Assembly: GCA_949358305.1 (NCBI GenBank)
Contig: OX442314.1
Coordinates: 40,122,581-40,186,580, forward strand
DNA from: Strigamia acuminata
Lineage: Eukaryota; Arthropoda; Chilopoda; Geophilomorpha; Linotaeniidae
Reading direction: 5' to 3'
Length of the DNA: 64,000 bases
The notes under the pieces were generated by a model, which did not search any database, was not told the origin of the DNA, and was given only the letters and a program-made list of their open reading frames with translations. Position 1 is the stretch's first letter. The number at the start of each line of letters is the position of its first letter. This document shows positions 29,197-39,110 of this stretch, in pieces. The translations under genes were made by a program, and so were the position numbers.

Positions 29197-30135
29197 AGGT
29201 TAAACCTCTCAGTTTAATTGATATCCTAAAATGAAAATGTTTCTTCCGCTGGGTGGAGCATCCATCCCTCAATGGCCGAGTGGGATCAGCCTGGTGGGCC
29301 CTCTTTCTCTCACTCTTTGCTGCAACCCGTCACGAAGCACGTGTTGCTACTGCGATGGCGTCATTGATCGACCTGCTCCGACCGGCAGCTCTAGTCTTTC
29401 GGCTCGAGGGTTAGGTCAATAGTGGCTATGGATAACCGGCCCGGATTCGTCGGTTGTTGCGCCTGCAACTGAGCGTTGTGCATCATCCACCTGATCTATG
29501 GTTCCTTGGGAAATTGTCCGACGCTCACCCATCACCGCTTACTCTTTTCGGCCGCGCACAGCATCTCGTTCAACGGGCCAAGCAATGTGGGCGCCATCGC
29601 AGCAGGTATGGAAAGAAGCAAAAACGTGCCTTTCTTTTATATTAATGTCGAGTCGTGAGTCCAGTTGCAGTGTGTACGCAACTATCAAATGGGATGGCAA
29701 CCCATTAATAGATAAGAGCGACGGGGGGGGGGGGGGACGTAATTTTGTTGTCATGCGTGTACGTGTGTGTTGGACGTTTGTCTCGGTCACGTACGAGCTC
29801 GGCGAGTTTCATATGGGCGTGATCGTTGGCGTTGGCGTTCTAATTAAAGCGTCTCGAGTGAGCGAGACGACTGCTGCGCGTCACACGTAGAAATAATTAA
29901 ATGAAATCTTCGTCTTCATTTCGACCCGATAAATGAGATCTCCAGGGAAAAAAAAATCTTCTCCAGTTCCAAAGATTATTTTTATCCCCCCTTTCCTTCC
30001 CCCTCAGCACTCTATTAATTTTTATGGCAGAAAATTTCTGCACTTACAATAATAAGCGGAATCATTCATTATTTAACACTTCGCTATACGTTGCTTTGTG
30101 ATAACCGCACGCAAAAGGCGGTGCTGATACTTACA
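29197..30135 (+). repeat. Probable 5' LTR region of a gypsy element (start undefined)
   Basis: The right end is fixed by TGATACTTACA (30125-30135) followed at once by a primer-binding site. Upstream are a C/G-rich block (29240-29460), a run of 12-13 G near 29724-29736, TTTTATATTAATG near 29635, and no coding motif. Where the LTR starts I cannot tell, and the matching 3' LTR is not in the window. Confidence 0.4.
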
Positions 30136-30150
30136 TGGTGTCAGGAGTGG
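30136..30150 (+). promoter_or_regulatory. Primer-binding site (tRNA-Leu type) of gypsy remnant
   Basis: TGGTGTCAGGAGTGG follows directly after the CA end of the presumed LTR. It is the complement of a tRNA 3' end ...CCACTCCTGACACCA, which I recall as matching a leucine tRNA acceptor arm. The gag frame begins about 100 bases downstream, the usual spacing. Confidence 0.6.
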
Positions 30151-30239
30151 TCGCAGTCGTTGGAACTGTGGAGAAAAAGCAAGTAGAAGTGAAGTTAAAT
30201 GAATTTACAACACAAAAGGAACATTTGTGATTATAAACC

Positions 30240-30789
30240 AAGCGATGGCGACCGTGTGAGAGCAGTGGTGTGACCACTATGAATGGTTCGCCAACTGGAC
30301 GCTGAACAGCAAGTAGCAACATTCATGAGATGTATGGGTCCGGAGGCGCAGATGATTTTTAAGACGCTTTGACTAACAGACGCGCAAAAGAAAGACGTGG
30401 CTGCAGTAAAGAAGAAATATGCAGATAAATTTGCGCCGACAGTGAATGAGACTTATTCGGCGTACCAATTTTTCAATTTGCGACAGAAACAAAAACAGTT
30501 ATTTGAGGATTTTCTCACTCAAGCAAAAACGATTCGTAAAAAGTGTAATTTTGGTGTGCAAGCGGACCAGTTGTTGAAGGATATCATCGCAATGGGGGTT
30601 CGCAGTGAGACTTTGCGGGTGCGTTTATTTGAAGAAGAGGCGTTGACGTTGGAAAAAGCGGTGAAATTGGCAAAAGCAGCGGAAGTTGCTGAGGTTCAAG
30701 CAAAAACATTCCAGGGTTCGCAAGAATCAAAAGTGGATTTGATGAAACAGCATTCGTACAAAAGTAAACGCACGAATCAGCTGATATGA
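30240..30789 (+). pseudogene. Ty3/gypsy gag (capsid part)
   Basis: Upstream of 30370 the frame gives QLDAEQQVATFMRCMGPEAQ then a stop. The main open part (30397-30789) has VNETYSAYQFFNLRQKQKQL, FEDFLTQAKTIRKKCNFGVQ, DIIAMGVRSETLRVRLFEEE and LTLEKAVKLAKAAEVAEVQA, the classic capsid sequence of K02A2.6-like gypsy elements. It stops before the zinc knuckle. With the LTR end and primer site just upstream this is the 5' end of one truncated element. Confidence 0.8.
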
Positions 30790-31282
30790 ACGTTACAGAA
30801 TGATCTCCGGATCCAAAGAAGGCGTCGTTAGTGATTGCAGAGCACTGGTTGCTGTCGCAACTGGGCCCTGTGGCATTAGAGTCGCTCTGGGAATTGTGCA
30901 ATTGCTCCAAATAAGGTATTTGGTGGCCCCAGTAGTTGCAATCTTATTGGAAGATGTTATGTTATGTCATGTTAAAAACATTCATGAAAGCACTAACACA
31001 ATTTCGTGTGCATTTTTGTGTGCAACAAAGATTTACTTGAACACATGCATGTGCACAATCACCCTTCACCTGCTGTTCAATGTGAGGGTGCAGTTGGGGG
31101 AAATGTGGTGACCTGAATAAATTTTTCCTCTAACACCATGATCGGGTGAAGCAAACCTCTCGACAAGTGAAGTGCCTGCAAATGGTTCATGACCACCCAT
31201 CTAGAGACATTCAATCAATCTCGAGAGATGCTGTCAACAGCCGGCATGCAATTCTCCCAAATTATGTGCAATATTCAAGCAT
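30790..31282. other. Spacer between gypsy remnant and REXO1-like unit 3
   Basis: A 103-codon frame (30800-31111) is Cys/Val-rich and matches nothing I know. No other structure seen. Confidence 0.3.
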
Positions 31283-33240
31283 GAGGACACGACTGATGCA
31301 AAAGTGACGTCCGATTTCGAGTCCAAAGTATTGGGATTAAAATGAAACCCGACTATCGACGAGCTGAGTTTGCAAAACGAGAATATGCCGAGTGTGAGCA
31401 AGAAGACAGTCACGAAAAGAGAAGTGGTTCAGATAACTGTAAAAACCGTGTGGTTTCACGGGTTCTTTATATTTTGTTTACCCTTTGATTTATTATTAAT
31501 TTGTTTTATGTATATTATTATATTGCAATTTCTAGACACTAAAGTGTGCATTTTGTGTTTTACTGACTAAAATGTTTAAATTTATCTTGTTAAAAATTAT
31601 TGTATTTGTGTGGTTCACCCTAAATTGGGGGGGACCTCAGAGACCCTTCCAAGAGTTTGGAATGTGTCTCCAATTTTATTGCAATAATCTATCTCAGTAA
31701 AGATTTTAAGTTAATTTGTCATAATTATAAGAAATAAAAAAAATTATGTTAAAAAACTTATTTTTATAGTGATGTGGAAACATGAAGAGTTTATTATATA
31801 AAATACTGAATTGATGAGAATTTAACAATAAAAGTTGACAAGACCAACTCCAAACTGGCCCGCGCATCCTCCACACTATCATGCACGTCCTTCTGAATAT
31901 CTCTCCTAAACACCGTATTAACGATTTGTTTCAGCGCCCTCCTGTAGGGAAATCCCCTATTATGCGGAAAAACCATGACCGTATCGACCACATTCGTATG
32001 GGCCAATCGCAGCACGCGCAGATCGTTCTCCAAACTATGCCCGACGAGTATCGTCTCGGCATGAACAATCCCCAACAACTCCCGTTGCACCTCGCGCAGC
32101 GATTTCGTCGCAGTCTCGAACATCTTTTGCGTAACGCCGCTAAACCTGGTGTTCAAATCCACAACCGCACTTCCAGGCTTGACCAACTGGTCGTAAGCCG
32201 TGGAGCCATCAGGCTTGACCAAAGTCACTTTGCCTAATTCAAGGCCTGTAGTTGTGTAGAACATCTCGCAATCGAGGGCGTAGATGCCGTAGTCGCCGTC
32301 GCGCGGAATTTCGACGCCAGGTTTCGTCTGGACAAAGCCGTCCAGCTTGCCGTGCAGCACGCCCGCACTCACGTGCGACTGGCCCGTACAACACCCGCCT
32401 CGACCGATAGGCTGCTTGCAACAAGTGTAAATGGTGCGCAATTTCCGGCCCCAATGGTAAACGCACGCTTCCGGTGGGTCCACGAGACCGTCCTCTTTGG
32501 TCGTGAATTGTTTTTTACATCGACAACAAGTTTTAGGTTCGATGTAGTTGGTGTCGAGTGGATTGAGCAGGCCTAGGGGTACTTGAGGGATTGGTTTGCA
32601 GAATCTCAAAGACGGCGGCTCGATGTAAACCTCTCCGTTGCGGAAATCAATCGGATATCCGTACATTTCGAGCTGTTCCGGCTTCGCAACTCGAGATTTG
32701 AATAACGGATACAATTGCGCGTCCGTCAAGTTCAATTCTTGGAATAAATGCGGCGTCAAAAGCGGATATTCCGGCGGATTTTGGAACACTCTAGTCCGCT
32801 TTTGAGACACTCTAGTCTGGTTTAAATAGTCTTGGATCGCTATCTTTGCCATATCTAAAAATGCCATTTGAAAAAGTGGTTTTAAATGTGTCAAATAGAT
32901 GTTGGAAATCACCAGATCGAGATAACAAGTAGAAGTGGTTTATTCAAAATAAAATGTGCTTATATATATCAACACTAAGCCCTTATTGGGTAACGCATAG
33001 AACGTATAGTGGACGTCGTATCGTCCATTCGACGGTCCAAGTACGCGGTTGTTTTTTGACGTCCGTAATACACAATGTCTAACACGTGCGTCCGACGTAT
33101 AACCATTCAACGTGACAAATCCAGAGTCGGTCATGAAAGTTGTCACAAAAATTTTCGATCCATGACTTATTTTTTAAATTCTGTACACTACTTAACCTAA
33201 ATGTAGGCCTTTTGCATGCTAAATCGTAGCAATAATGTTT
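31283..33240 (-). repeat. REXO1-like repeat unit, copy 3 (uninterrupted)
   Basis: It starts GAGGACACGACTGATGCAAA, as does copy 2, and ends after TTTTGCATGCTAAATCGTAG. It gives the intact layout of the unit: 3' flank (about 510 bp), exonuclease gene, 5' flank (about 330 bp). I see no terminal inverted repeat, LTR, poly-A tail or target duplication, so how the unit spreads is open. Confidence 0.8.
31794..32912 (-). CDS. REXO1-like 3'-5' RNA exonuclease, copy 3 (altered ends)
   Basis: Frame of 372 codons. The shared start MAFLDMAKI lies at 32867, 15 codons inside the frame; the upstream ATG (32912) is unique to this copy. The exonuclease core is complete (ALDCEMFYTT, HSLENDL, VHDSVEDA), though AMLFPDN has become VMVFPHN. 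The Cys/His cluster has lost about six residues between its second and third parts. The N-terminus again carries repeated 'RVSQ/RVFQ' units. The C-terminus is cut after ASLELVLS by a deletion and runs into flank sequence. It may still fold, but it is more degraded than copies 1 and 2. Confidence 0.75.
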   Translation of the reverse strand: MISNIYLTHLKPLFQMAFLDMAKIAIQDYLNQTRVSQKRTRVFQNPPEYPLLTPHLFQELNLTDAQLYPLFKSRVAKPEQLEMYGYPIDFRNGEVYIEPPSLRFCKPIPQVPLGLLNPLDTNYIEPKTCCRCKKQFTTKEDGLVDPPEACVYHWGRKLRTIYTCCKQPIGRGGCCTGQSHVSAGVLHGKLDGFVQTKPGVEIPRDGDYGIYALDCEMFYTTTGLELGKVTLVKPDGSTAYDQLVKPGSAVVDLNTRFSGVTQKMFETATKSLREVQRELLGIVHAETILVGHSLENDLRVLRLAHTNVVDTVMVFPHNRGFPYRRALKQIVNTVFRRDIQKDVHDSVEDARASLELVLSTFIVKFSSIQYFI

Positions 33241-33489
33241 ATCTTTTGTGCCTTTTGTTACAAGCAATTGAAGTGGAATTGGATGCAATAACAATACTGA
33301 CGTTACAGAATGTGTGGTTTTAAATACATTACCGGTAGTAGTTGTCTTTGACAAAGACACTGCTACCTCTTTGGACCCATGCGACCAGAATCATTAGGTA
33401 AATCAAAATACATCGTAACTCGATGATACGAGTACTGCGATCGAAGGACGAGCTGCGGCTACTCATCATCAAACACGAGACCCAAACCG

Positions 33490-34085
33490 AAAAACAATTA
33501 AAAGCCTCTTGTTCAATGCCAGATTTGTAATAAGAAAGGGCATAAGGCACAGAAATGTTGGAGTAGATTTGAAATGCAAGAAGATAAAAACCAGACGACT
33601 GAAATAACTGTTTCAAAAAAGGTGCCTCAGCCCCCTTCCAAGTAGGAAAGAGGGGGGCAGTGAAGAGTTAAACTCACATAAAGAGAAAAATTGTCAAGAA
33701 AGATGAAACATCAAAAAATAAATTGGAACCTCAAATTAAAGGATTAAAAAAACTAGGTACTGCAGCCTATTTAAATATTAGAATTAATGGTATGATTGGG
33801 ACATTTTTAATTGATACAGGAGCAGATTCGACCTTGATTTCTAATAAATTTTGGCAGAAATTGAGTGCAGCTGATGCAGCTAAGAAATTTGAACTACTAC
33901 AGATGAATCTAAATGTAGAAAGAGTAACCGGTGACCAACTTTCCATCTATGGCAAGTGTTCGCTCCCATTACAGTTTGGAAATAAATGTTCTGTTTTTTT
34001 TTTGCTTATTTATAATTGTTTTTTGTTTGTTTTGATGCTTTTGTCTGCTCCTGAGAGAGAATACTTGGACAGCAATTGCTGCTAG
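33490..34085 (+). pseudogene. Gypsy-type nucleocapsid knuckle and aspartic protease
   Basis: A perfect CCHC knuckle (CQICNKKGHKAQKCW, near 33507-33551) is followed in the same frame by a linker with two stops, then LGTAAYLNIRINGMIGTFLI and DTGADSTLISNKFWQ. DTGA is the catalytic motif of retropepsins. The next part (LNVERVTGDQLSIYGKCSLP) fits the flap region. The sequence then becomes low-complexity (FFLLIYNCFLFVLML) and similarity ends, so reverse transcriptase is lost. Confidence 0.7.
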
Positions 34086-34140
34086 ACTGGACAAAGATGG
34101 TAAGATATTAAGTAATAGCATATTAATAGCATAGTAATGC

Positions 34141-34420
34141 TTGTCAAAGATGCACGGACACACCGCAGTGGAAATTTGGAACGGACGAAAACCGACGGTC
34201 AAATACCTCAAACGATTCGGATGCATTGCCTACACACTCACGAAAAATATTGGACGCAACTACGTAACTCGATGCAAAAGCAAAAAGGCATACCGGTATT
34301 CGTTGGATACTCAGAAAAAAGACGAGCATACTGTATCTACGACCCCAAAACCAACAAAGTGAGCGAAGAACGAAACGCAAAATTCATCGAGCACGAACTG
34401 GGAGCGACACTGAAGTAAGG
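34141..34420 (+). pseudogene. Ty1/copia fragment (end of integrase)
   Basis: One frame reads HGHTAVEIWNGRKPTVKYLK and RFGCIAYTLTKN; after a shift another reads VGYSEKRRAYCIYDPKTNKV then SEERNAKFIEHE. The xTPxExWxGxKPxxxxLxxFGC ... VGYSxxxxxYxxYDPxxxKV pattern is the conserved C-terminal integrase region of copia elements. It is not from the intact copia at 42668, whose sequence differs. Confidence 0.65.
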
Positions 34421-34570
34421 AGAAGTGAACAAATAGTTACTCCTTCTTAGGAATAAGTCAATGGTGCGCATGCGCATATCGCCTGGTTTCGCTTCGTTTT
34501 GGAAATTTTTGGCCGCATTCTTTTCCGATCTAATTCGCTCATCGCAATGTTGCCTAAAACAAAAAAAGTA

Positions 34571-34656
34571 TGTGCTCTAAAATTCTAAAAACCACATGAA
34601 CTTCTAATTAACACAAGAAAGAAAGATGCACGTAGTTTTTAGAATTTTAGAGCACA
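34571..34656. repeat. Perfect 22-bp hairpin
   Basis: TGTGCTCTAAAATTCTAAAA plus AC (34571-34592) is repeated as the exact reverse complement at 34635-34656, with a 42-base loop. It lies about 125 bases upstream of the ATG of the Myb/SANT-like gene. It could be two head-to-head transposon ends or a processed hairpin RNA. Confidence 0.75.
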
Positions 34657-34781
34657 TTTTTTTTTTGACGAATGCGAGATTGACATTTGCTGCGGCCGCA
34701 CGCTTGTTGACAAATTTTCTCCGTGTTTTTCTTCGTTTTTCTCGTAAATTTCTTCGTTTTTCTCCGTTTCTCTCGTGAATC

Positions 34782-35173
34782 ATGAGCTCTCCCAAACGAA
34801 AGAGATGTGGCAGTGCATTTCGTAAGTGGACCAAAGAAGAGGAGATGGAAATTGTAAATTATCTGGTGACAAACCCATATCTGGGAAAAGATAAAGTAAG
34901 TCAATATTTTTAAAGTTTACATGTGTGATTAATGAAATGTGTTTTTTTATCTAGGCGAAAGAGACGTTGGCTCAATATGAGAGTAAAATGCTCGAGAAAC
35001 TGCAGTTGATCAACTGTGACACGAAAAAATTGAGCAATAAAACAGCTGCCATTAAGAAAAAATATGAAGAGACCAAAAAATGGATTAATGAAACAGGTCA
35101 GGGTGTGAAGGCAAATTACCCTGAATCATTCGCTGGTGTCTTTATAAAAACTATAAAGATTACAATTTTTTGA
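34782..35173 (+). CDS. Myb/SANT-like protein, two exons (3' truncated)
   Basis: Exon 1 (34782-34895) encodes MSSPKRKRCGSAFRKWTKEE, then VNYLVTNPYLGKDK, and ends at GTAAGT. The 59-bp intron closes with TATCTAG. Exon 2 (34955 on) continues in phase as AKETLAQYESKMLEKLQLIN, then LSNKTAAIKKKYEETKKWI and KANYPESF, ending at a stop in 35171-35173. The W-x-xEE start, KxxxIKKKYExxKxW helix and YPESF tail match Myb-like accessory proteins of DNA transposons. The sequence after PESF looks like read-through into an intron or unrelated DNA. The 5' leader is rich in CGTTTTTCT repeats. Confidence 0.6.
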
Positions 35174-35500
35174 ATATTTACAACTCTTAAAGCCAGTCAG
35201 TGGTCTGACCTTATAAAATCAACATTGTGGGTGGCCAGACGGTCACAACATTTCCAATGATGAATTCGTAAAACCATATTCATCTGGCTTTATGATAATA
35301 TTACACAAGTTTTTGAGAAAAAAAACATGCTTAGCTGGCAACTTCTGCCAAATCAGCACTGGCCATTTTCATGAAAGTTTGTATCCTTTGATTTCAAGTG
35401 TGACTTTTTTTGCATTCCAGACACTTCTGTTCCAATTAAAAGAATATATTCTGGTGGAGTTGGTTAGTTACCTCCAAACAGGTAAAGGTTTGAAGTATTT
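35174..35500. other. Spacer
   Basis: No supported gene. GTTGGTTAGTTACCTC...AGGTAAAGG near 35460-35490 could be exon boundary sequence of a lost gene. Confidence 0.3.
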
Positions 35501-35512
35501 GCTACACATCAC

Positions 35513-35790
35513 TAGTGGAAACGGAAGTGGAAAATCAACTTTTGGAGGCAATTGAGAAGATAAAAAGATCCTGTGCTAAAATCCGAAGACAAACACTGCT
35601 GATTGATGAAGAAAACATACTTTATGATGATCCATGGGTTTATGAACATTCTTCCATTAACACTCAACTGGTATCTTGCAACAATAAGCCACTACCACTT
35701 CCTGCAGAATCATCTAAAAAAAGAGTTTTTCATCATCACCATGTGAGTTTTCTACACATCATTATGATTATTTGTGTTCAAATTTAATCC
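35513..35790 (+). pseudogene. Polinton-like polymerase gene fragment (helical linker), duplicate
   Basis: The frame reads ETEVENQLLEAIEKIKRSCA and KIRRQTLLIDEEN. The first part is a second version of the segment at about 36562-36630 (ETDLETQLMEAYEKIKRFCA), which in that copy leads into the polymerase N-terminal domain. A second copy of the same gene must therefore have stood here. The rest of the frame (ending VSFLHIIMIICVQI) is not recognised. Confidence 0.45.
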
Positions 35791-35935
35791 AACCACAACA
35801 ATGTCAAATGCACAATCAATCAGCAACTCCGATCATTAAAGCACCTGCTCCCGTTTTCATTCACCAGCCAAATCAAATGAACATTCAATCAGCAAACATG
35901 ACGAGTGATATTCTACTTCCTGATCTTATGATCTT

Positions 35936-36385
35936 ATGACCAACCGAACTTTAATCAGGCAGGATCAAGCAGAATTATCATTCCTCCTTCATCAACCAGG
36001 CGAGTTACCAGTGCTGCAAATTGGACATGGACGGCAAGTACTTAGATGTGAAAGTTGTGGAAAAATATATACATGTAAATCTACATTGAATAGACATATC
36101 AAACATTCTCATACCATTGAAAAAGGCAGTTTCTCTTGTCCCACCTGCTCAAAGGTTTTTCAGCGGAATGATACCATGTTACGTCATTCAAAAAACTCTC
36201 ATAATCAAAGCAATGAAGCATTCCCATGTAATGCTTGCGAGAAGAATTTTTCAAACCAGAAAAATTTAGTTATGCACTTGCGTTCGAACAATGAACCTTC
36301 ACCACCTGCTGTTCCTCTTGTGTCGAAGCTTTACGCGAAAATGTCAGCAGATATAAAATTCCGGGTGGTAATTCAGGTGATCTGA
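35936..36385 (+). pseudogene. C2H2 zinc-finger segment leading into the type B polymerase region
   Basis: Three C2H2 fingers in a row: CESCGKIYTCKSTLNRHIKH, CPTCSKVFQRNDTMLRHSKN and CNACEKNFSNQKNLVMHLRS. The third lacks its final histidine. In the invertebrate mobile DNA polymerase genes I know of this type, such fingers sit at the N-terminus, ahead of the segment found next (36430-36620). The frame breaks after 36385. Function would be DNA binding by the replication protein of a Polinton-like element. Confidence 0.6.
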
Positions 36386-36419
36386 ATCAATTTTTCCTTT
36401 AACACCATGTAAGAGTAAA

Positions 36420-37760
36420 ACGTATTTTCAACTTTCAACTAATTAAGAAGAGTGCCATCAAATACTACGTAGCTGTCAAAATTCATTTTACTCGAATAGC
36501 ACAGAGTGGTGATTCGAAAACTGTCGCATGTTTTCGAAGTGTATATGCAACACCACACTTGTGGAAACAGATCTGGAAACGCAACTAATGGAGGCATATG
36601 AAAAGATAAAAAGGTTCTGCGCTGAGTTCCAAGGAGAAGGTAGCGGATGAATTTTTGAAGCGGTAATTCAGATGAACATCAACATAAGAAAATACCGCCC
36701 GTTTACTGGATCTTCCTACATTCCACTACCTAAATTTTTAGCTGATAAAAAAGCTATAATTAATGTGCAAAATGAAGATTCTTTGTGCTTTATCTGGAAC
36801 GTATTGGCTGCTCTGCATCCACCCCCCTCCCATCCAGAACGTGTTTCGAACTATTGAAAGTATAAAAACTCCTTAAAATTAACCGGGCTTACATTTATTA
36901 ACTAAACATCATTCACGTGCTCACCATTGTAAATATTGTTTGCATAGATGCTCATCAGAAAGGATTTTACAAGATCACTTAGGGTACTGTTCATATAGGT
37001 TACAAAAAGTCACATATCAGACTGAGAAAACAAAATGGATGCAGTTTAGTGATTATCATAAACAATTTAAAGTTCCGTTCGTCACATACGCGGATTTTGA
37101 ATCACTGCTTGTAAATAATTTGGAAAACGATGACCGAAGCAAAGCACAAAAGCTAAATAAGCATGTGCCCTCAGGGTACGCTTTTGCTGTGATTAATGTG
37201 GAAGGTAAATTGCACCAACCACCATCTGTTTTTAGAGGTGCAAATGCCGTTGATCACTTTCTGGAGTCTATCACTAAATTGGAAGTAGAAATGCAAAAGC
37301 TTATAGCTATAAACATTCCAACGGAATTAACACATAATAATAAATTAGTTATGACAAATGCAACGTGTCATATATGCAAAAAATTATTTTCAAGTAATGA
37401 AAAGAACGACCACAGTACCGGCAAGTTCCGAGGTCCCGCACACAATTTTTGTAATTTGATGTACCATAAAACATCTAAGCAAATCCCTGTTGCGTTTCAT
37501 AACCGAAAAAATTATGACTCACATCTAATAATGGAGGGTATTGGAAAGTTTAAAGATCGTGAAATAAGCTGCATTTCTACCAATATGCAACGATACATTT
37601 CATTTACACTTGGGAACCTTCAGTTTTTAGATAGTTTACAATTTAAGAATGCGTCCCTTGATGCATTAGTTGGTAACTTATACAAAAGTGATCCTAACAA
37701 TTTTAAAATAATGAACCAACATTTTAATCCCAATCAAATTGGAATGTTGTTGAGAACACC
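36420..37760 (+). pseudogene. Polinton-like type B DNA polymerase: N-terminal and exonuclease domain
   Basis: Successive frames give AIKYYVAVKIHFTRIAQ (about 36450), YRPFTGSSYIPLPKFLADKK with SLCFIWNVLAALHP (36690-36830), and CKYCLHRCSSERILQDHLGY (36920-36980). A long open frame from 36940 carries VTYADFESLLV (Exo I type), a CHICKKLF...HDHSTGKFRG-like zinc pair, HNRKNYDSHLIMEGIGK (Exo II type) and LQFLDSLQFKNASLDALV. These are the exonuclease half of protein-primed type B polymerases of Polinton-like elements. At about 37755 the frame passes straight into a coiled-coil/RING gene. The polymerase palm is missing. Several stops before 36940 make it non-functional. Confidence 0.7.
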
Positions 37761-38262
37761 ACCACCACTACCAGATAATCACCTGCCGCCACTTGCACCA
37801 CACCAGTGGATGCACCGACAGCCAAGTGACAGGGAAATCCAGTTTGTGTGTGGCCATGTGCTAGAACGACTTGCCCAACAAACTGCACAGATAACATCAT
37901 TAGAGAGGCTTTGAATTCTCTCAAAACCATTTAGCCATGGTGCAGGAGCGACTACGGATTGCAGAAACAGCATTAGCAAATCAACAACAGCAACAGTTTG
38001 TGCAACCGGAAGAAGTTATTTACATATCAGAAGATGAAGAAGACCATCAGCTGCCAGTACATCAGGTACCACCTCCACTTCCACATCAACCTCAAGAGTT
38101 AGACCCAAAAACACTAGAGGTAGATTCCACTGAAGATTGTGTCATCTGCCAGTATAACGTGAAAAAAGATGAAGTTGTAGTGAAACTAAACTGTAGACAC
38201 TCCTTCCACTATCAGTGGTTTTTGCAATGGGGTTGTGAGAACGAGACATGCCCCATCTGAAC
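37755..38262 (+). pseudogene. Coiled-coil/RING-H2 gene, type A copy 1 (RING destroyed)
   Basis: Frame 1 ends with LPPLAPHQWMHRQPSDREI and a helix (LERLAQQTAQITSLERL). After a frame change the second part (37937-38260) has VQERLRIAETALANQQQQQF, an acidic/proline linker and the RING. It is about 95% like 60989-61568. Two RING cysteines are gone: Cys to Trp at 38216-38218 and the last Cys to a stop at 38258-38260. It sits between the exonuclease and C-terminal parts of the polymerase gene, in the place of the palm domain. RING-H2 proteins are ubiquitin ligases; this copy cannot bind zinc properly. Confidence 0.65.
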
Positions 38263-38439
38263 TTTTCAACATGGAGACGGAAATTTTTTTTTCCCTTTCT
38301 CCTTTTCTCTAGGTGAATGCTGTACCTGGTTGTGGGAAATTGTTGTGTTGTAGATTTTTTTTGTGGGGTGAACTGTTTTTAGAATTTCTTTGTGAAGTGT
38401 TAAATTGCATTGTAATTTTTTTTGGGTAAATTGCGGTAT

Positions 38440-38850
38440 TTTAAATAAACCGTGTTAAATAGAAATAGATGATATTTATGCTGATGTGAAAAAAGATTTG
38501 GATTTTTTCGATACTACAGATTATCCATCTACACACTCCCTATGTTGCACAAAGAACAAAAAAGTTATTGGAAAATTCAAAGATGAAATGTCGGGGAAAT
38601 ACATACAAGAATTTCTCAGACTTCATTGTAAAATGTATTCAATCAAAACATATAATCAAGAGAAAAAGAAAGCAAAAGGTATAGCTTGAAGTGTGCGAAA
38701 TAAACTTCGCCACCAAGAGTACAAAAACTGTCTATTCGGTAAAATTGAAAATGCATGTTCTTCAAACCAAATTTACTCGTTTGATCATAAATTGTATACA
38801 ATAATGCAGAAGAAAATTGCTTTGTCTGCTGGTGATGATAAAAGATAAAA
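38440..38850 (+). pseudogene. Polinton-like type B DNA polymerase: C-terminal region
   Basis: Reading from about 38462: DIYADVKKDLDFFDTTDYPS, then NKKVIGKFKDEMSGKYIQEF, HCKMYSIKTYNQEKKKAKGI, one stop, and continuing NKLRHQEYKNCLFG with YSFDHKLYTIMQKKIALS. The FDTxDYPxxHxL, KxIGKFKDExxGKxIxEF and KKAKG blocks close this polymerase family. It matches the same gene type as 36420-37760. The middle third of the protein is absent. Confidence 0.65.
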
Positions 38851-38853
38851 GAA

Positions 38854-39110
38854 GTGTTTCCCCTATACATTAGCAAATTGGAACATAAAACCCAAATAAA
38901 TTTGTTGCTTTTTGCTAATGATCAAACCCAACATTATTGCAGGATAAAAAATTTAAATAAACTGTTACATTCATTAACACATCATAATCCTCAAGCTCAC
39001 TATTGTAAATATTGTTTGCATAGATGTAAGTCAGAACAGATACTAAAAGATCACTTAGAATATTGCTCAACCCATGGACTTCAAAAAGTTAAATACCCCA
39101 CTGATGGCAG
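38854..39110 (+). pseudogene. Polinton-like polymerase N-terminal fragment, second copy
   Basis: PLYISKLEHKTQINLLLFAN, QHYCRIKNLNKLLHSLTHHN and AHYCKYCLHRCKSEQILKDH precede the RING gene. The last part repeats the CKYCLHRCSSERILQDH block at 36930-36980, so this is the start of another copy placed directly after the end of the previous one. It in turn switches to a coiled-coil/RING gene at about 39100. Confidence 0.6.

Noticed and set aside
29231-29890. Overlapping short ORFs near 29.2-29.9 kb
   Set aside because: No motif in any frame. The region is better explained as the LTR upstream of a primer-binding site.
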